Source: Chrysomallon squamiferum (lineage: Eukaryota; Mollusca; Gastropoda; Neomphalida; Peltospiridae). Taken from it: DNA of 64,000 bases. The DNA lies in NCBI GenBank assembly GCA_012295275.1, contig CM022665.1, forward strand, positions 1,092,952-1,156,951, written 5' to 3'. This document shows positions 20,413 through 37,092 of the stretch, one piece after another. How positions within the stretch are numbered: the stretch's first letter is position 1; the number at the start of each line of letters is the position of its first letter. Position numbers and translations under genes: made by a program. Below the pieces are notes generated by a model, which saw nothing but the letters and a program-made list of their open reading frames with translations, made no database searches and had not been told where the DNA came from.

Positions 20413-22371
20413 CTTTTTTTTTAAAAGAAGAAGAAAAAATAAAAATAAATAAATAAAAATACAATAAAACACAGATAAGCATTCAGACAAAACTTAAATA
20501 GTTTGTATTGAGTTTCACGAAAATGCAGGTTTAAAAATTCAGTGCGAATCGTTACCTGAGTATTTTGAATACTCTATTCTGTATCGTTCAGTTTGCTGAA
20601 TGGCTTGAAATAATTACTGTACATTTTATGTACAGTCTATAGACTGTCGTGGTTCACTCGTGTTTCACACTCAGACTATCGTTGTTCACTGATGATTTAG
20701 TAGTACTTAAGTCAATAATAATAGCATTAAAAAAGCAGTATTCAGCCTTCTAGTGACAGTAGTAGAAATAGCATCTGGAGTACTACATCAACAGACGTAA
20801 TACTTTTAATATTAATATTATTCATAATTTCTACTTCTGTTTAATTTAACTTTAAAAACAAATAAATAAATAAATAAAACCCTTCTAAACAATTTTATGA
20901 TAATACACTCGAAATAACTGGCATGGAGTTTGTTTATCTTCTTTCACAAATGAAAAAAAAGAGGAAAAAAGAAAAAAGAAAGGTGGAAAAAAACAACAAA
21001 AAAAAAAAAAAAAAAAAACTACCGGTATTAGCATGCCGCCATTTTCTTTGTTCTGTGCATGTGATTCACTCATGTTTTACATTATTCAGACATTTATAAC
21101 TGTAAACGACAGGCGGGTCTACGTATTTGAACTGAGACAAAATTGCGTAACTGCGACATAAATGTTCAGGACAGAGAAACACACACATACACGTACATAC
21201 ACAAAAATCAATCAATCAGTCAGTAAATAAATAAATAAATAATAAAGGAACAGTGAAATAAAAAAGAAAGAAGAAAACTGACAGATCGTATTAGATCAGA
21301 TTTTAGTAAAGAACAAATCTCAGTATCATATGGAAGTTATCTTGAATAAATGACTTCTTTTTTAAAGTCTTATTTTTATTTCTTATTGATTTTAAATTTA
21401 TTCGGCCGTTTGGGGTAAGTTTAAATTGTGCAGAGAGAGAGAGAGAGAGAAGTACCTTTTTATAAAGAAAAAAAACTTTATTATATTTTAAATGTTTTTA
21501 ATTTTTATTTATTTAATTAATTTGTTTACTTCTCTTTAATTTTTAAATTTCTTATCCAAAAATAAAATATTTCACTGGCGATAATTTCCGATAATTTCCG
21601 TAGCCATCTTAAACGAAAGTATATGTATCAGTGTATAATAATTACCAAAAGAGAGAACAACCGGCTTAAAGAGATAATCCTCTTATGAAATTTCGTTGAA
21701 CGCGGCTGACACATTGGTGACAGCATCAGTGAGTTTACTGTTGTTAAAACATGCAATGTCTCGCAACAATGGTAGTCAAGGGTTATACACAGCACAAAGT
21801 CATCGAGTTTAATAAGACCATTTTTCGTTAACGCCACTAATTGCGACTGCCTGTAGTGATCAAGTGTAGAGATTTAATAACAGAACAATGGTTCAGCGTA
21901 TTGTCTAATGAACAAGGCCATATTTAAAAATGTTAAAAGTGAAAATCGTAAAAATTACGTGTTGCTTTTTTTTCTTATGATTTCACGCGCTGTTATCGTT
22001 AACTCAACAATCTCTAGGTGTGTTTTCAAGGTAACCTGAATACCTTACAAGAATTTTCATAAATTATCATTATACATTTTTTTATTTATTAAACTTAACT
22101 TTCAGATGTCTGTGGTTTAAAATATGAAATTAAATATGTATATATGCATGCATGTGTGTGTATATATATATATGTGTGTGTGTCTCTCTCTCTCTATATA
22201 TAGAGAGAGAAACACACACATATATGTATATATGTATATGTGTGAGTGTATATTTAAATTTACAAACTTCATATTCTTATAACTGTCATAAATAAAAGAT
22301 CTTACCACGTATGACGGGGGTGAGTCTTCGGATAGCTGCATGTTTCGTTTATCGTCACATGCATGCGCCAT
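11826..22371 (-). CDS. SLC34: sodium-dependent phosphate cotransporter, SLC34 (NaPi-II) family, complete
   Basis: Nine coding exons in transcript order: 22371-22306 (ATG), 18675-18619, 15733-15619, 15328-15200, 14841-14698, 14489-14298, 14170-14052, 13728-13200, 12724-11826 (TAA). All borders are GT-AG and phases join, giving 749 residues (vertebrate NaPi-II about 600-690). The family moves Na+ and inorganic phosphate across the apical plasma membrane. Both inverted-repeat signatures are present: VQSSSTSTS (about residues 153-161, then [16 protein letters not shown]) and VQSSSIFTS (about 533-541, then [13 protein letters not shown]). [18 protein letters not shown] and KPFTELIIQ are typical of SLC34. 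Residues about 275-451 form a large extracellular loop with about 16 Cys and N-glycosylation sequons (NFT, NWT, NYT, NSS, NET). The N-terminus has a PPSY motif, and the C-terminus has a CKCC cluster and ends TPL. Start chosen as the first ATG of a 22-codon exon with a GTAAGA donor; an untranslated upstream exon is possible. Confidence 0.96.
13200..13728 (-). other. SLC34: SLC34 exon 8: enlarged cysteine-rich extracellular loop
   Basis: This single 529-nt exon (phase 0 start, phase 1 end) encodes nearly the whole loop separating the two transporter halves. It begins [12 protein letters not shown], the conserved post-KPFT segment, and ends QCLKPC across the splice junction. It has paired cysteines (CC at three places) and at least five N-x-S/T sequons. 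The core flanks match the family, but the middle has no resemblance I can recall to vertebrate loops. The loop is larger than in human NaPi-IIb, which accounts for most of the extra protein length. Confidence 0.9.
17940..18160. repeat. imperfect minisatellite, about 70-bp unit, 3-4 copies
   Basis: The phrase TATATAATGGGAATAAGATAG recurs near 17998, 18064 and 18125, with a diverged copy (TATATAACGGAAATAAGATAG) at about 17957. The copies are separated by TTCAATATATAT...ACTGAATTAG. Copy number of the internal (AT)n varies between units. Confidence 0.85.
19980..20066. repeat. (ACT)n followed by (GCT)n microsatellite
   Basis: Runs of ACTACT with a single ACTAGTACT interruption pass into GCTGCTGCTGCTACTGCTTC. 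The word content is the same as that of the large satellite at the right end of the window. Confidence 0.9.
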
Positions 22372-22379
22372 TGCTCGAG

Positions 22380-22699
22380 TCCCTTTTCGACGCCTCGATA
22401 ACAGGGTATTTTAAATACCCGCGATACTGCAATAAATGGTCGTTTCTTCGGCGGAAAAAGAAAAATCATCTATAAACTCGATTTCCCATTGGCTTACTTA
22501 AGAAAACAGCTGAGACTGCTTTTTGGTGATGTAATGCCATCTATTGTGAACTATGTACCGTGACAAGCCAATAGGACTGTTTAATTTGGAGACCAGGTAG
22601 AGCTAACAATAATATCTGTTGAAAAACAGCTGTCGATCTCCGAGTGGCTTAAATATAGCTTTCCGGGTGACAAGTTAGCCAATCACGTGGAAAGCCCAT

Positions 22700-22700
<1 letters not shown>
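22380..22700 (-). promoter_or_regulatory. candidate SLC34 promoter region (CCAAT boxes, TATA-like palindrome)
   Basis: Upstream of the start codon at 22371 there is a 17-bp palindrome with 8-bp perfect arms and one central base at 22404-22420. Read on the minus strand its core is TATTTAAAATA, a possible TATA-type element. CCAAT motifs occur at 22486-22495 (AGCCAATGGG on the minus strand), near 22566 and near 22678. The last is followed by a CACGTG E-box. The cluster is more GC-rich than its surroundings. Function is inferred from position only. Confidence 0.4.
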
Positions 22701-28140
<5,440 letters not shown>

Positions 28141-28141
28141 A

Positions 28142-28155
28142 TTTATTTATTTACT
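28142..28155 (-). promoter_or_regulatory. poly(A) signal of the insulin-like gene
   Basis: Read on the minus strand, overlapping AATAAATAAAT lies about 35-50 bases after the stop codon of the A-chain exon. This would give a very short 3' UTR. Confidence 0.45.
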
Positions 28156-28189
28156 TTAAAGAAAACAAAGGAGGGGATGACGTTTGAAA

Positions 28190-28410
28190 TCATGGGTAAC
28201 AGACTGAGACACGTGACGTCCTCCTGCGGTTGTGAGAATGACAGTACTCTGCATATTCCTCCCAAGAACACGCTTTGCCCGTGCAGCATTCCTGCACGAT
28301 CCCTCGTTTGTGAATTATATGTCTATGTCTTGTTACTTTTGTGTTCAGAAAGGATGTAGCTTGATTCTTTGAAATAAACACAGATCGTTCTTGTGGTATA
28401 GTTTCTGTTT
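28190..28410 (-). other. insulin-like A-chain exon
   Basis: 221 nt. The acceptor TTATTTGCAG adds AA to the carried A. It encodes the rest of the C peptide, the HKR cleavage site and the A chain, then a 16-residue extension ending VSVCYP. Two cysteines are separated from the third by four residues instead of the usual three. Confidence 0.94.
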
Positions 28411-29801
28411 CTGCAAATAAATAAAACACAGTTAAAACGTATTATAATTTCAGTTATAGCCGTAGTACAAAGGCAATACATAGAATAACCTTAATACACT
28501 ATAATAACAAATCAACAGCAATATCATTTGTAGAAACGATTGGAGCAGCAGTAACAGAAATAACCAGTATTAAGACTAGAAACAGTAGTCGTAGTTAAAG
28601 AAATAACAGTAATATAAATGACGTACTGGTTTTTTCAGAAATGTATTGGAGGAAGGAAGTCGCATTCACAGATCGCTTTTTGACAATTTTGTACGGGTCA
28701 GACATACACGCAACGTGGATGTGATCTACAAGCTCGTCTCGACAACGACGATGGCACTCTGTATGCCACACTTCCAGTAACTGCTCACCATTCAGTGAGT
28801 GGAGCCTACAACAACAACAACAACAATAATAATAATAAAATAATAATAATAGCAGTAATAATAATAATAATAATTATTATTATTATTATTGTAAGTATTG
28901 TACAATGACAATAAAAGGATTAAGTATGTGCATGAGAGAGAGAATGAGAGAGAGAGAGAGAGAGCTTTTTTACATAGTTATTTGTGGTTTATTATTACAT
29001 TAGACACTTAAGTGGTACAAATGAATACCAATTATAGGAGCTATATAAGAAATCATTGTAAATGCAGCAATAATTATAAACAATATAAGCAGTAAAATCA
29101 TAGTAGTATTATATTAACATTATAAAATAAAAATAACAGTTCCATTTTAATCTGCGAAAATATAATTACGTACATGTAACGAAAATGTACCGTAGTTCAC
29201 TCAAATGTCGCCATTAAACGTGTCACGTATTTATGCTTGGCATGCCAAAAATAAACAGAACTATCAGGGAAGAATGACCTCGACTGTTTCGAAAAAGTTT
29301 GCGCCAACATTTACATTTCTGAACTTAGTCATTCGGAATTTGACCGAGGTTACATGGTATGTTCGTTTTATCATGTACGAATTAAGCGATGATAGAAAAT
29401 TAGACTGTTCTGTAACTCGCAAGGTAACTAAAGACATATATATATGTATATATATGATTTCATTTTATTAATTTTGTTTTAAAGCTTATATTGTTAAGGA
29501 GAGAGTGGTGCAGTGTTCAGATAATTTAAGATTTAATTCATTTTCTTTTTCTTTTTGTAACTGTGAACTGGTTTCACCTACAACAGAATATACTATTATA
29601 ATTCACCTCTCCATCCAAAAAGAAAACAAAACTGACTAACTAACTGAATAAATAAATAAAATTACAATAAATAATGCACACACATATATAGAGACAGACC
29701 CTTCTGAAAGTTATAATGGCATATTTGTACTTAATTGACTAAAGAATCTTTTATTTCGGCATTTTACTGTTTTAAACGTAATTGGCGCTGCTTAACGAAT
29801 T

Positions 29802-29878
<77 letters not shown>

Positions 29879-30029
29879 TTATGACTTCATGTTTTGATGA
29901 ACAAGCTGTCCACATTATTAAAACTGTAATAACTCTTTCTTGCTTCACACAGTACGTTATTGTTCTTCACAGACTGCTCCCTCTTCTATTAACTTAATTA
30001 ATAATTTATTTATTTATTTATTTTTGTAC

Positions 30030-30082
<53 letters not shown>

Positions 30083-32662
30083 AAGATCAGGGTTTATTTA
30101 ATGTGACATTTTAATGAATGCTTTCTTTTCGTGTCAGTTTTTTAATATCATACAAAGTACGTGTCATGCTAAATTAACATGATACCGACATTTAAAAAGA
30201 AACGTTAAAGTTGTCGTACGTGAACATGTTGGCACTGTGTCTTCCGGTGTACACGGAAACTTCAGCTCGTATAACCTTTTCATATTTTGATTTATATGTA
30301 ATACAAGAAAACAAACTTGCGGGTTTTTCCGCAGGTGAATGGTGAAACAACAAGCACAAATATTGTAATTGCTACATATTTTTTTTTATACGCCTGAATC
30401 TATGCATAGATCGTTAAAGTTATGTATGTGAATCCGAGACCATATAGTTATACATCCGCTTGGGTGAAGGGAGTGAAAGGGTTCATTTTGACAGAATTTG
30501 TTAATTTACAAAGTATTTCGTTACAAACTACGTCAGCGTTGCGTACGTGTAAGTATGCATGTTACCACATAAAATACATATCGTTTACAGACCGTCGAAA
30601 CAATGGAAATATTTTGAGGGAATGTAAAACGTTTTGTCTAGGACCTTTCGAATTTATATGAAATAGTAATAAAGTGATTGAAACGTTTGCCATACAGACA
30701 AATAGTACCGAATGAACATTAACATGCTCACCAAATACAGAGTTGAGAGCCTCTTGTATGTGTCACTCAAAGTCAAGTATCATCATAGTTTGTTTCCTTT
30801 AACTTACTATGCATGATTTCATATATAGACTGTGTTTTACACTGGAACAAAGCGTAGGTAGATGGGTCTTTGAAAGACATCAAATATAGCCACAAAAACA
30901 CAAATCATCATGGACGGATACTGCTATAGCAAGTAAAATACAAATAAATCTAATTGATAGAGAGATGTAAATAAAACGTATTCTGCACTTCATAAAACTA
31001 ATAATAAGCATAATATATATTTTTGACAAAATATTATGTTTGAACCCCAAATACAGCTCCAATTTCTGCCAGTCGGGCGATCTTTTCGATCTCAAAAGTC
31101 CTTAACATGCGGTATTTATAAGACATAAATATGCATGGCATGCTGTTGAATGTTTGAATTATGAAAATTATGTACCAAATGGTTTGAGGTCGCACGGTTT
31201 GGCGGGCAAGAATTTGACGATTGTAATTCATGGGCTCTTGTCATTCGACCAGTGCAGGAAATGGTCGACGCCATCTTTAAAAATATCGTACAAAGCTGCC
31301 GTTCAGTAAAAATTATTTTGTGTGACTTTAGCTGTGGAATAATAATTAGCAGGTGTCCAGTGAGCTAAGGGACATAATACTGAAAAACAATCGGCACTCG
31401 GAAAAGTGTTCGTACATCATAGATGGCCGCTCTTCTCGATTAAACACAGATACCACTGATATAGTAAAGCTGGGGAGGAGTCAAGAATATATTTTTAAAA
31501 GCGTAGGTTATATTTTCTGGACATATATAAATCTTTTTCCGTTTCCGTATCAGTCAAACAGCGGTGTAAGGTTGAATTACTGACGTGTTTCGTGTGGGCC
31601 AAGAGCACGTGATTTCCGTTTTTTTGAATGGAAGCATGCCTGGAGGTGATAACCCTGTAAATTACTTCTTGTTAACGCATTTGTCATACAACTGATAAAT
31701 GGATCACATGTGTTAAAAAAAAAAAAAAAAAAAAAAAAACCTGAAAATGATGTATCTGTCAGAGGCTACTTAGTACAAAATATATTTTCATAATGGTCAG
31801 AATGTCTTGTAAGTAACAACTGGGGGGAAAATGACCCAGAAATGTTTTTAATTTTTATTTTTTATATTAATAATAATAATAATAATAATAATAACGATGA
31901 TAAATAAATAAAATACATCTCATATAACATATTTACATTTATTGTTTTATTGATGAAATATATATTCATTTATTTGCATCAGTATATATAATGAAATAAT
32001 ACACGCTCACCTAGTCACACAAATATCTGAAAATATATAACTAATAATACATACATACATACATAAATAAATACTGTATTGCAATATTAAACTGGAATTA
32101 AATTATCAGTCTCTGAGATTATTTCTGATTACAAAGAGAATCTGAAACTGTGAAGTCACTAATCTATTTCTAATTCCAAATACTGGTCCACTTAGAAAGA
32201 GGAATAGCGATGATATGCATTTCCGTGTGTATTAAAAAAGTCAAATTTGTTCAACACACAGAAGACGCTAAGAGATATTTTATATTTACTTTTATAACAT
32301 AACAAAAACATACCTTTCGAAGTCGTTGGCATTCACAAAACCATTCATGCAAAGCATTAACGCAAATGTCATTCCGGATACAAACGTTGTAATAGGTTGG
32401 CTTCGTACGCCAAATGTATCTGAAACAAAAGAGATATATTTTCATAAATCACAAAACAATTATACAATAAAATTTACCGCAGGAGAAAAAAAAAAAATCG
32501 CATGCAGGCTCCGCACATACGCGCGCACACAAATACATGCAGATATATACATACACATATTCATTTATAAGTACATACATACATACATCGTAAAGGCACG
32601 ATGGTTTTTTTCGGCTGTTTTTAATCTTTTTTATGTGTGTCCGTTTGTATGAACGTCTTTGA

Positions 32663-32747
<85 letters not shown>

Positions 32748-34355
32748 ATGATTAATAATAAGAAATATAGGACAACCATTCCAATAAAAAAAAATTGAAT
32801 ATTTGCCAGTGGTGAAGGTTAACCAGTACACACTCTTCTGCGTGTCTGTCATCTACACTAATTACCAGCCTACCAGCTGTGCCAAATTTAACAAATACCA
32901 GTTAGCGTTAACGTAATATCAGTCCAAAAAGGTGATGGTTTGGTCAGTGGGAGAGCTAGTTTTCATGGACTAGTCTTTGTATCTATTTAATGGATCGCAA
33001 TATCAGTCCAGTTCGATTTGTCGTTCTAAACTGTTCCTCGCGACTGGTATAATTATATAGTACAATTGCATTTAATATGCCAGCTTCTACCAAGTCAGTT
33101 TATATACTTATCGTATATCAAATTTGTTAGTCCATTTTAAGCATGATAATAAAACATTAATCTTCGGAAGATAACACACTGCTTTTAATGTTCTACTATT
33201 TTTATTTATTATTTTGTTGTATTTTAGCAATATTCTTCTTAAAATTCGGAAGAAACGAAATGATGTTCTATTTTGTTGTGTAAACATAAACCCATTCCTA
33301 ATTTTAGTATTGTTACCGGACAGAAATGCAAAGGGACACAACTCTTGCCTACCATATTGATAAAATTTAGCATAGTGAAAACTCTTATATGATAAAAGTA
33401 AATATACCACTATCCCTTACGTTTTTTTGTTTTTTAACTTTTTTTTTTTTTTTCATATTTTTTTTTTTTTTCGTTTTTTTTTTTTTTTTTTTTTTCGTTT
33501 TTATTTAGAAAGCGTCACTATCTGAACATTTTATAACAGTAACCAATGTTTATTCTTTTTCATTTAGGAATATTGTTTTCTGCTTCAGTGTCAGAGAGAG
33601 CTGCTCAAGGCAAAATAATAAAACTTGTTTGCATTAATAGTAATAATAATAAAGCAAATTATAACACTTTATTCTTAGAAAGCTAACCTCTGTTTAGAAC
33701 GAACTGCCTCATCATCAGGTTCACCTTTAAATAGCCACAAAATAGTTTTTTATTTATCGCAGTTAATGGCAGTGAGAAGAATGAAAAGGAACACAATAAC
33801 AAAAACAAAACAAAACAAAACAAAAAGGTATTTTTATAAGAACTACGTCCTAAAGAATAAAATCTATTCTGTTTTCCTAGATATTAAAATAATTCTATAG
33901 CAGTTACAAAACTGCATAAAAGCACACAAAGGTACTGATGCAGTTGTATGAATGTGTATTTCATTCATAACAAAATACATTTAAATATCTTATATCAGAT
34001 GTATGTTATTTATTTATTTATTTATTATTGTTATTTTTATTATTATTATTATTATTTGTAATAGATATTTTAGATTTAAAAAAATAATAGAAAAAAAAAT
34101 AAATAAACAACAAAGAAAAAACAAAACAATAAAAAAAAAATCACACACACACACAAATCACTGATACCACTGCATTCGTTTCAGTTAATAGCAAAAGATT
34201 TTTCTGTGGATATAAACATAGCTTTGATATATCTGACATCGGGCACTAGCTGGGAAATAACGCAATAACGCATTGAATAAGATTGTTTCTGTTATTCATC
34301 AAATCGTACTTTCTACCTTCAACTGGATTTTGCAAAATATGTATATTTTTTTTTA

Positions 34356-34429
<74 letters not shown>

Positions 34430-34665
34430 TTTATTATACATCAGTACTTTTAAGACAAATCTCAAAGATGTGTGTCACGTCTGGAGAGGTGCACGAGTTT
34501 GTCAAAGACGCTGTTTTCTGTAGATAAGCCCTTCCTTCCTACTAGCACACCAAAATGCCTTCCAGGATAACTGCAGACAAACACAACCGTCAAGGTACAA
34601 ATGTAAATATTTTCTCTTTCATTTATTTGGCGTTATACATATAAGTACAAAACACAGAGTTATAG

Positions 34666-34700
<35 letters not shown>

Positions 34701-35147
34701 TCTCGAAATCATATCATGCGATGTGCTACTCTTTTTAATTACCAGAAAGAAATCTTTTATGGACAAGAACACACATACCACTACGTTTGATAAACCAGTC
34801 GTAGGAAACTGACCACCTGCATACTAATGTGAAATAGCAAAAACCTATTGTTATTACTGTCAGTTTTATTATTATCATCTTCATCATTGTTACTATCGGT
34901 TTCAGCAGAATGTTTTAAGGAAAATCATATGGTATTTGTAGATAACACCGGGCAAACACTTTAGCTGTATATGGATGTTATAAGTTAGAATATGTTATAA
35001 ATTAAAATACATAGAGAGCTATTCGGAATTAAATTATTACTTCAGTATTTAAAGAGTCGTTATATTAATAAACAAGATATAAATTTTACAGAAAAGAGTT
35101 GTACCTGCAATGATGAAAAGTACTGAAACGCTGAAGATGAAAGCCAT
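28190..35147 (-). CDS. insulin-like peptide precursor (four-exon model)
   Basis: Exons in transcript order: 35147-35105 (ATG, signal-like), 32419-32314, 28805-28627, 28410-28190 (TGA). Splice phases join 1, 2, 1 and give 182 residues. The B-chain domain (about residues 51-91) contains ECHRRCRDELVDHIHVAC: the insulin C-x11-C pair (C71, C83), with Leu and Ile at the canonical core positions plus an extra C67. KKR at 92-94 ends it. The C peptide runs to HKR at 143-145, followed by the A chain GIVQECCTGKACSWEEYAEYC (146-166). The tail carries NRRR and a final Cys at 180. The C-peptide intron is phase 1, as in insulin genes generally. Secreted hormone acting through a receptor tyrosine kinase is the family role. 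The B, C and A parts are near certain; the two 5' exons are less sure. Confidence 0.9.
28627..28805 (-). other. insulin-like B-chain exon
   Basis: 179 nt. The acceptor TTGTTGTAG precedes it and a GTACGT donor follows. It encodes the B chain, the KKR processing site and the first 15 residues of the C peptide. It needs two carried-in bases, which the 32419-32314 exon supplies. The phase-0 frame meets a stop after six codons, so only this reading works. The cysteine directly before HRRC is extra relative to vertebrate insulin. Confidence 0.92.
28806..32313 (-). other. insulin-like gene intron content
   Basis: Intron of about 3.5 kb. It holds (AAC)/(AAT) tracts at about 28811-28885, (GA)n at 28938-28966 and 29803-29877, (TTA)n near 30030-30081, an A-run at 31714-31739 and (AAT)n near 31868-31895. 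No additional exon was recognised. Confidence 0.6.
32314..32419 (-). other. insulin-like precursor exon 2: hydrophobic leader segment
   Basis: 106 nt between TTTTGTTTCAG and GTATGT. In the phase that joins the B-chain exon it reads TFGVRSQPITTFVSG, then MTFALMLCMNGFVNA, then NDFE. The second part resembles a signal-peptide core with a VNA cleavage-type ending, so the Met at 32372-32370 is an alternative start if the 35147 exon is not used. Confidence 0.7.
32667..32746. repeat. (AT)n(AG)n compound microsatellite
   Basis: About 37 bp of AT followed by about 42 bp of AG, in the first or second intron of the insulin-like gene. Confidence 0.95.
34358..34428. repeat. (TTA)n(TA)n compound microsatellite
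   Basis: Nine or so TTA units run into about 20 TA units. It lies in the first intron of the four-exon insulin-like model. Confidence 0.95.
35105..35147 (-). other. candidate first coding exon of the insulin-like gene (signal peptide)
   Basis: ATG followed by 13 codons encoding MAFIFSVSVLFIIA and one carried base, then a GTACAA donor. It is strongly hydrophobic and its phase 1 end fits the 32419 acceptor exactly. It could be coincidence; the joined leader would then carry two hydrophobic stretches. Confidence 0.45.
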
Positions 35148-35149
35148 AT

Positions 35150-37054
35150 GGAATTGTTCACCTTGCTACTGAGGATTGTAAAATGTCTAGTCCAAGTGTT
35201 TCCGTCCCGAATGGTGCCATCATTTAAAAAATAAAAAAAAATGATATCCACTTGAGCCTGGAGCCTGTTGGCGTAGACTTCTATTCCTTACTAATGATGA
35301 GAGGGCACATTTTTAAAGCTGCATTTCTTTTTCCTTTTTTTTTCACATTATCTGGAAATTATACAAGCGCGCTATCAAGATGAGAAACACGCCATGAACG
35401 TGCGGGAAGTTTGTCAATTAATTTAACAACGAATGGGGAAGTGATGACGTGACCGTGACACGGGTTTATAACGGTTACTGGGTGCAAATATTATGCCAAG
35501 AACGCAATTGGAGGCTGAATACTTTTTTTTTTTTTGAGGTCAAAGTTTCTCGAATCTTCTTAGAATGGAAGCAGATTGCTCATATGTTGGTTTCTATAAT
35601 TATCGTGGGATGATGAAACCATGAAAAAGTTTTCAAAAAACTATCGTTTTTGTCTTTGTCAGTGATCTATTTATATTCTAAAATATCTTTGAAAACAAAA
35701 ACGTATCTTCAGTTCTCATTAAGAGTAATATACTTATGATTTTTTCTTCTTTTGCTTTTGTGCAAAATACAATTTGACAGCTATTTAAATAATATTAGTA
35801 CTAAAAAACCCCAGATATAAACATATTTATATATGACATATATATATATGGGTTTTTTAAGGACTGGTACCAATTTTTGTTTCATGGAATACATTTCCTT
35901 TTGTGTTATTCATTAGTCGTGTACAGAGGTTGGACACAATTCTGCGATGAAACAACGGGTACGCTCACTAATTATATCTCGCTGAAACGACTGATCTGTA
36001 CGAGAAGTAATAAAGTTATGTATTATCCAGACAGTGGAATGGTACATATAAAAGATAACTAGATACTAAGTGGAAAAAAAAACAAGGTTTTACTGGATTG
36101 TATGTGTCCTTACGGTAGATTAAACATTTTTGAGTGTGGTGTTAATATTTCATCTCAGTTCATTTCGCTATCAGTGGAAACAAAAGATTCGATTAAAATT
36201 ATAAGTGGGTCCAAATATTTTCATGTTAATTAGAAAATATTTTATCTACAAACAAAATAATTTAATGTTTTACATAATGTCAGTAATTTTACACTGAGAA
36301 CTGAAACAAACACAAACTAACTAAATAAATAATAATAAAACACGACAAAGGATAAAAATAACTGCTACCACTGAATTACTAAAAAATAATTTCTACCTAC
36401 CTTGATACCATAAATGATATTTTTTTTTTTTTTTTTTTTTTGTACTTACCAAAACCGAAAATGTCCATACCTTCTGCTGTTGAATGTTTTTGAAAAAATA
36501 TTATTTTTTTCTCCACGGATTTTTGATGGTATCGCAAAAGGAATCCTTAAATAAGTGAAGTACTTCTCCCTGGGGCCTACGCATCGTGTCCTGAACGCCC
36601 CACCATCGTTACACCGTACATCAACAACTGGCGATATATAATAACCAAGCCTATTAGATAAATATGTTATAACTTCATAATTAAACACGACAGGACTATC
36701 TTTGATATCTGATGATCAAAGTAATTTATATCTATTGGATAGGGGAATCAGTTCTGCTGAAATATATTTGGCCTTGTTAGGACATACTGTCAACATTTGA
36801 ACAACACCTGCTATTATTGTTTTGTGCATTTAGTTATAGATCATATTACACCGACTAGAAGCAAAGAAAAATTAAAATGTACACAAAAGATTTGAATGTT
36901 CTGATAATAAAATATTTTCATAATTCATCTATATTAAATAACAGTATGCACAGAATGTGAAGAGATTAGTCGAGGTTTTCTGTTTGTTTGTTTGTTGAGT
37001 TTTTTCTTTCTTTTCCTTCTCCCACCCCGACATCTACACTCTGTAAATGTTGAA

Positions 37055-37092
<38 letters not shown>

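Larger units (their letters stand above)
12725..22305 (-). other. SLC34 introns: content
   Basis: The long introns (15734-18618 and 18676-22305) hold low-complexity sequence only: T-runs at 15836-15867 and 16090-16123, an approximately 70-bp minisatellite near 17940-18150, the ACT/CTG tract at 19980-20066, an A-run at 20132-20155, (AT)n at 20374-20410, and TA/TG/CT tracts near 22136-22250. No second gene was recognised inside them. Confidence 0.6.

Noticed and set aside
32314-32419. Alternative frame of this exon with CIRNDICVNALHEWFCEC, resembling a second insulin B chain
   Set aside because: Its cysteine spacing is one residue short, and its phase leads to an immediate stop in the next exon. 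The other frame joins both neighbours correctly.
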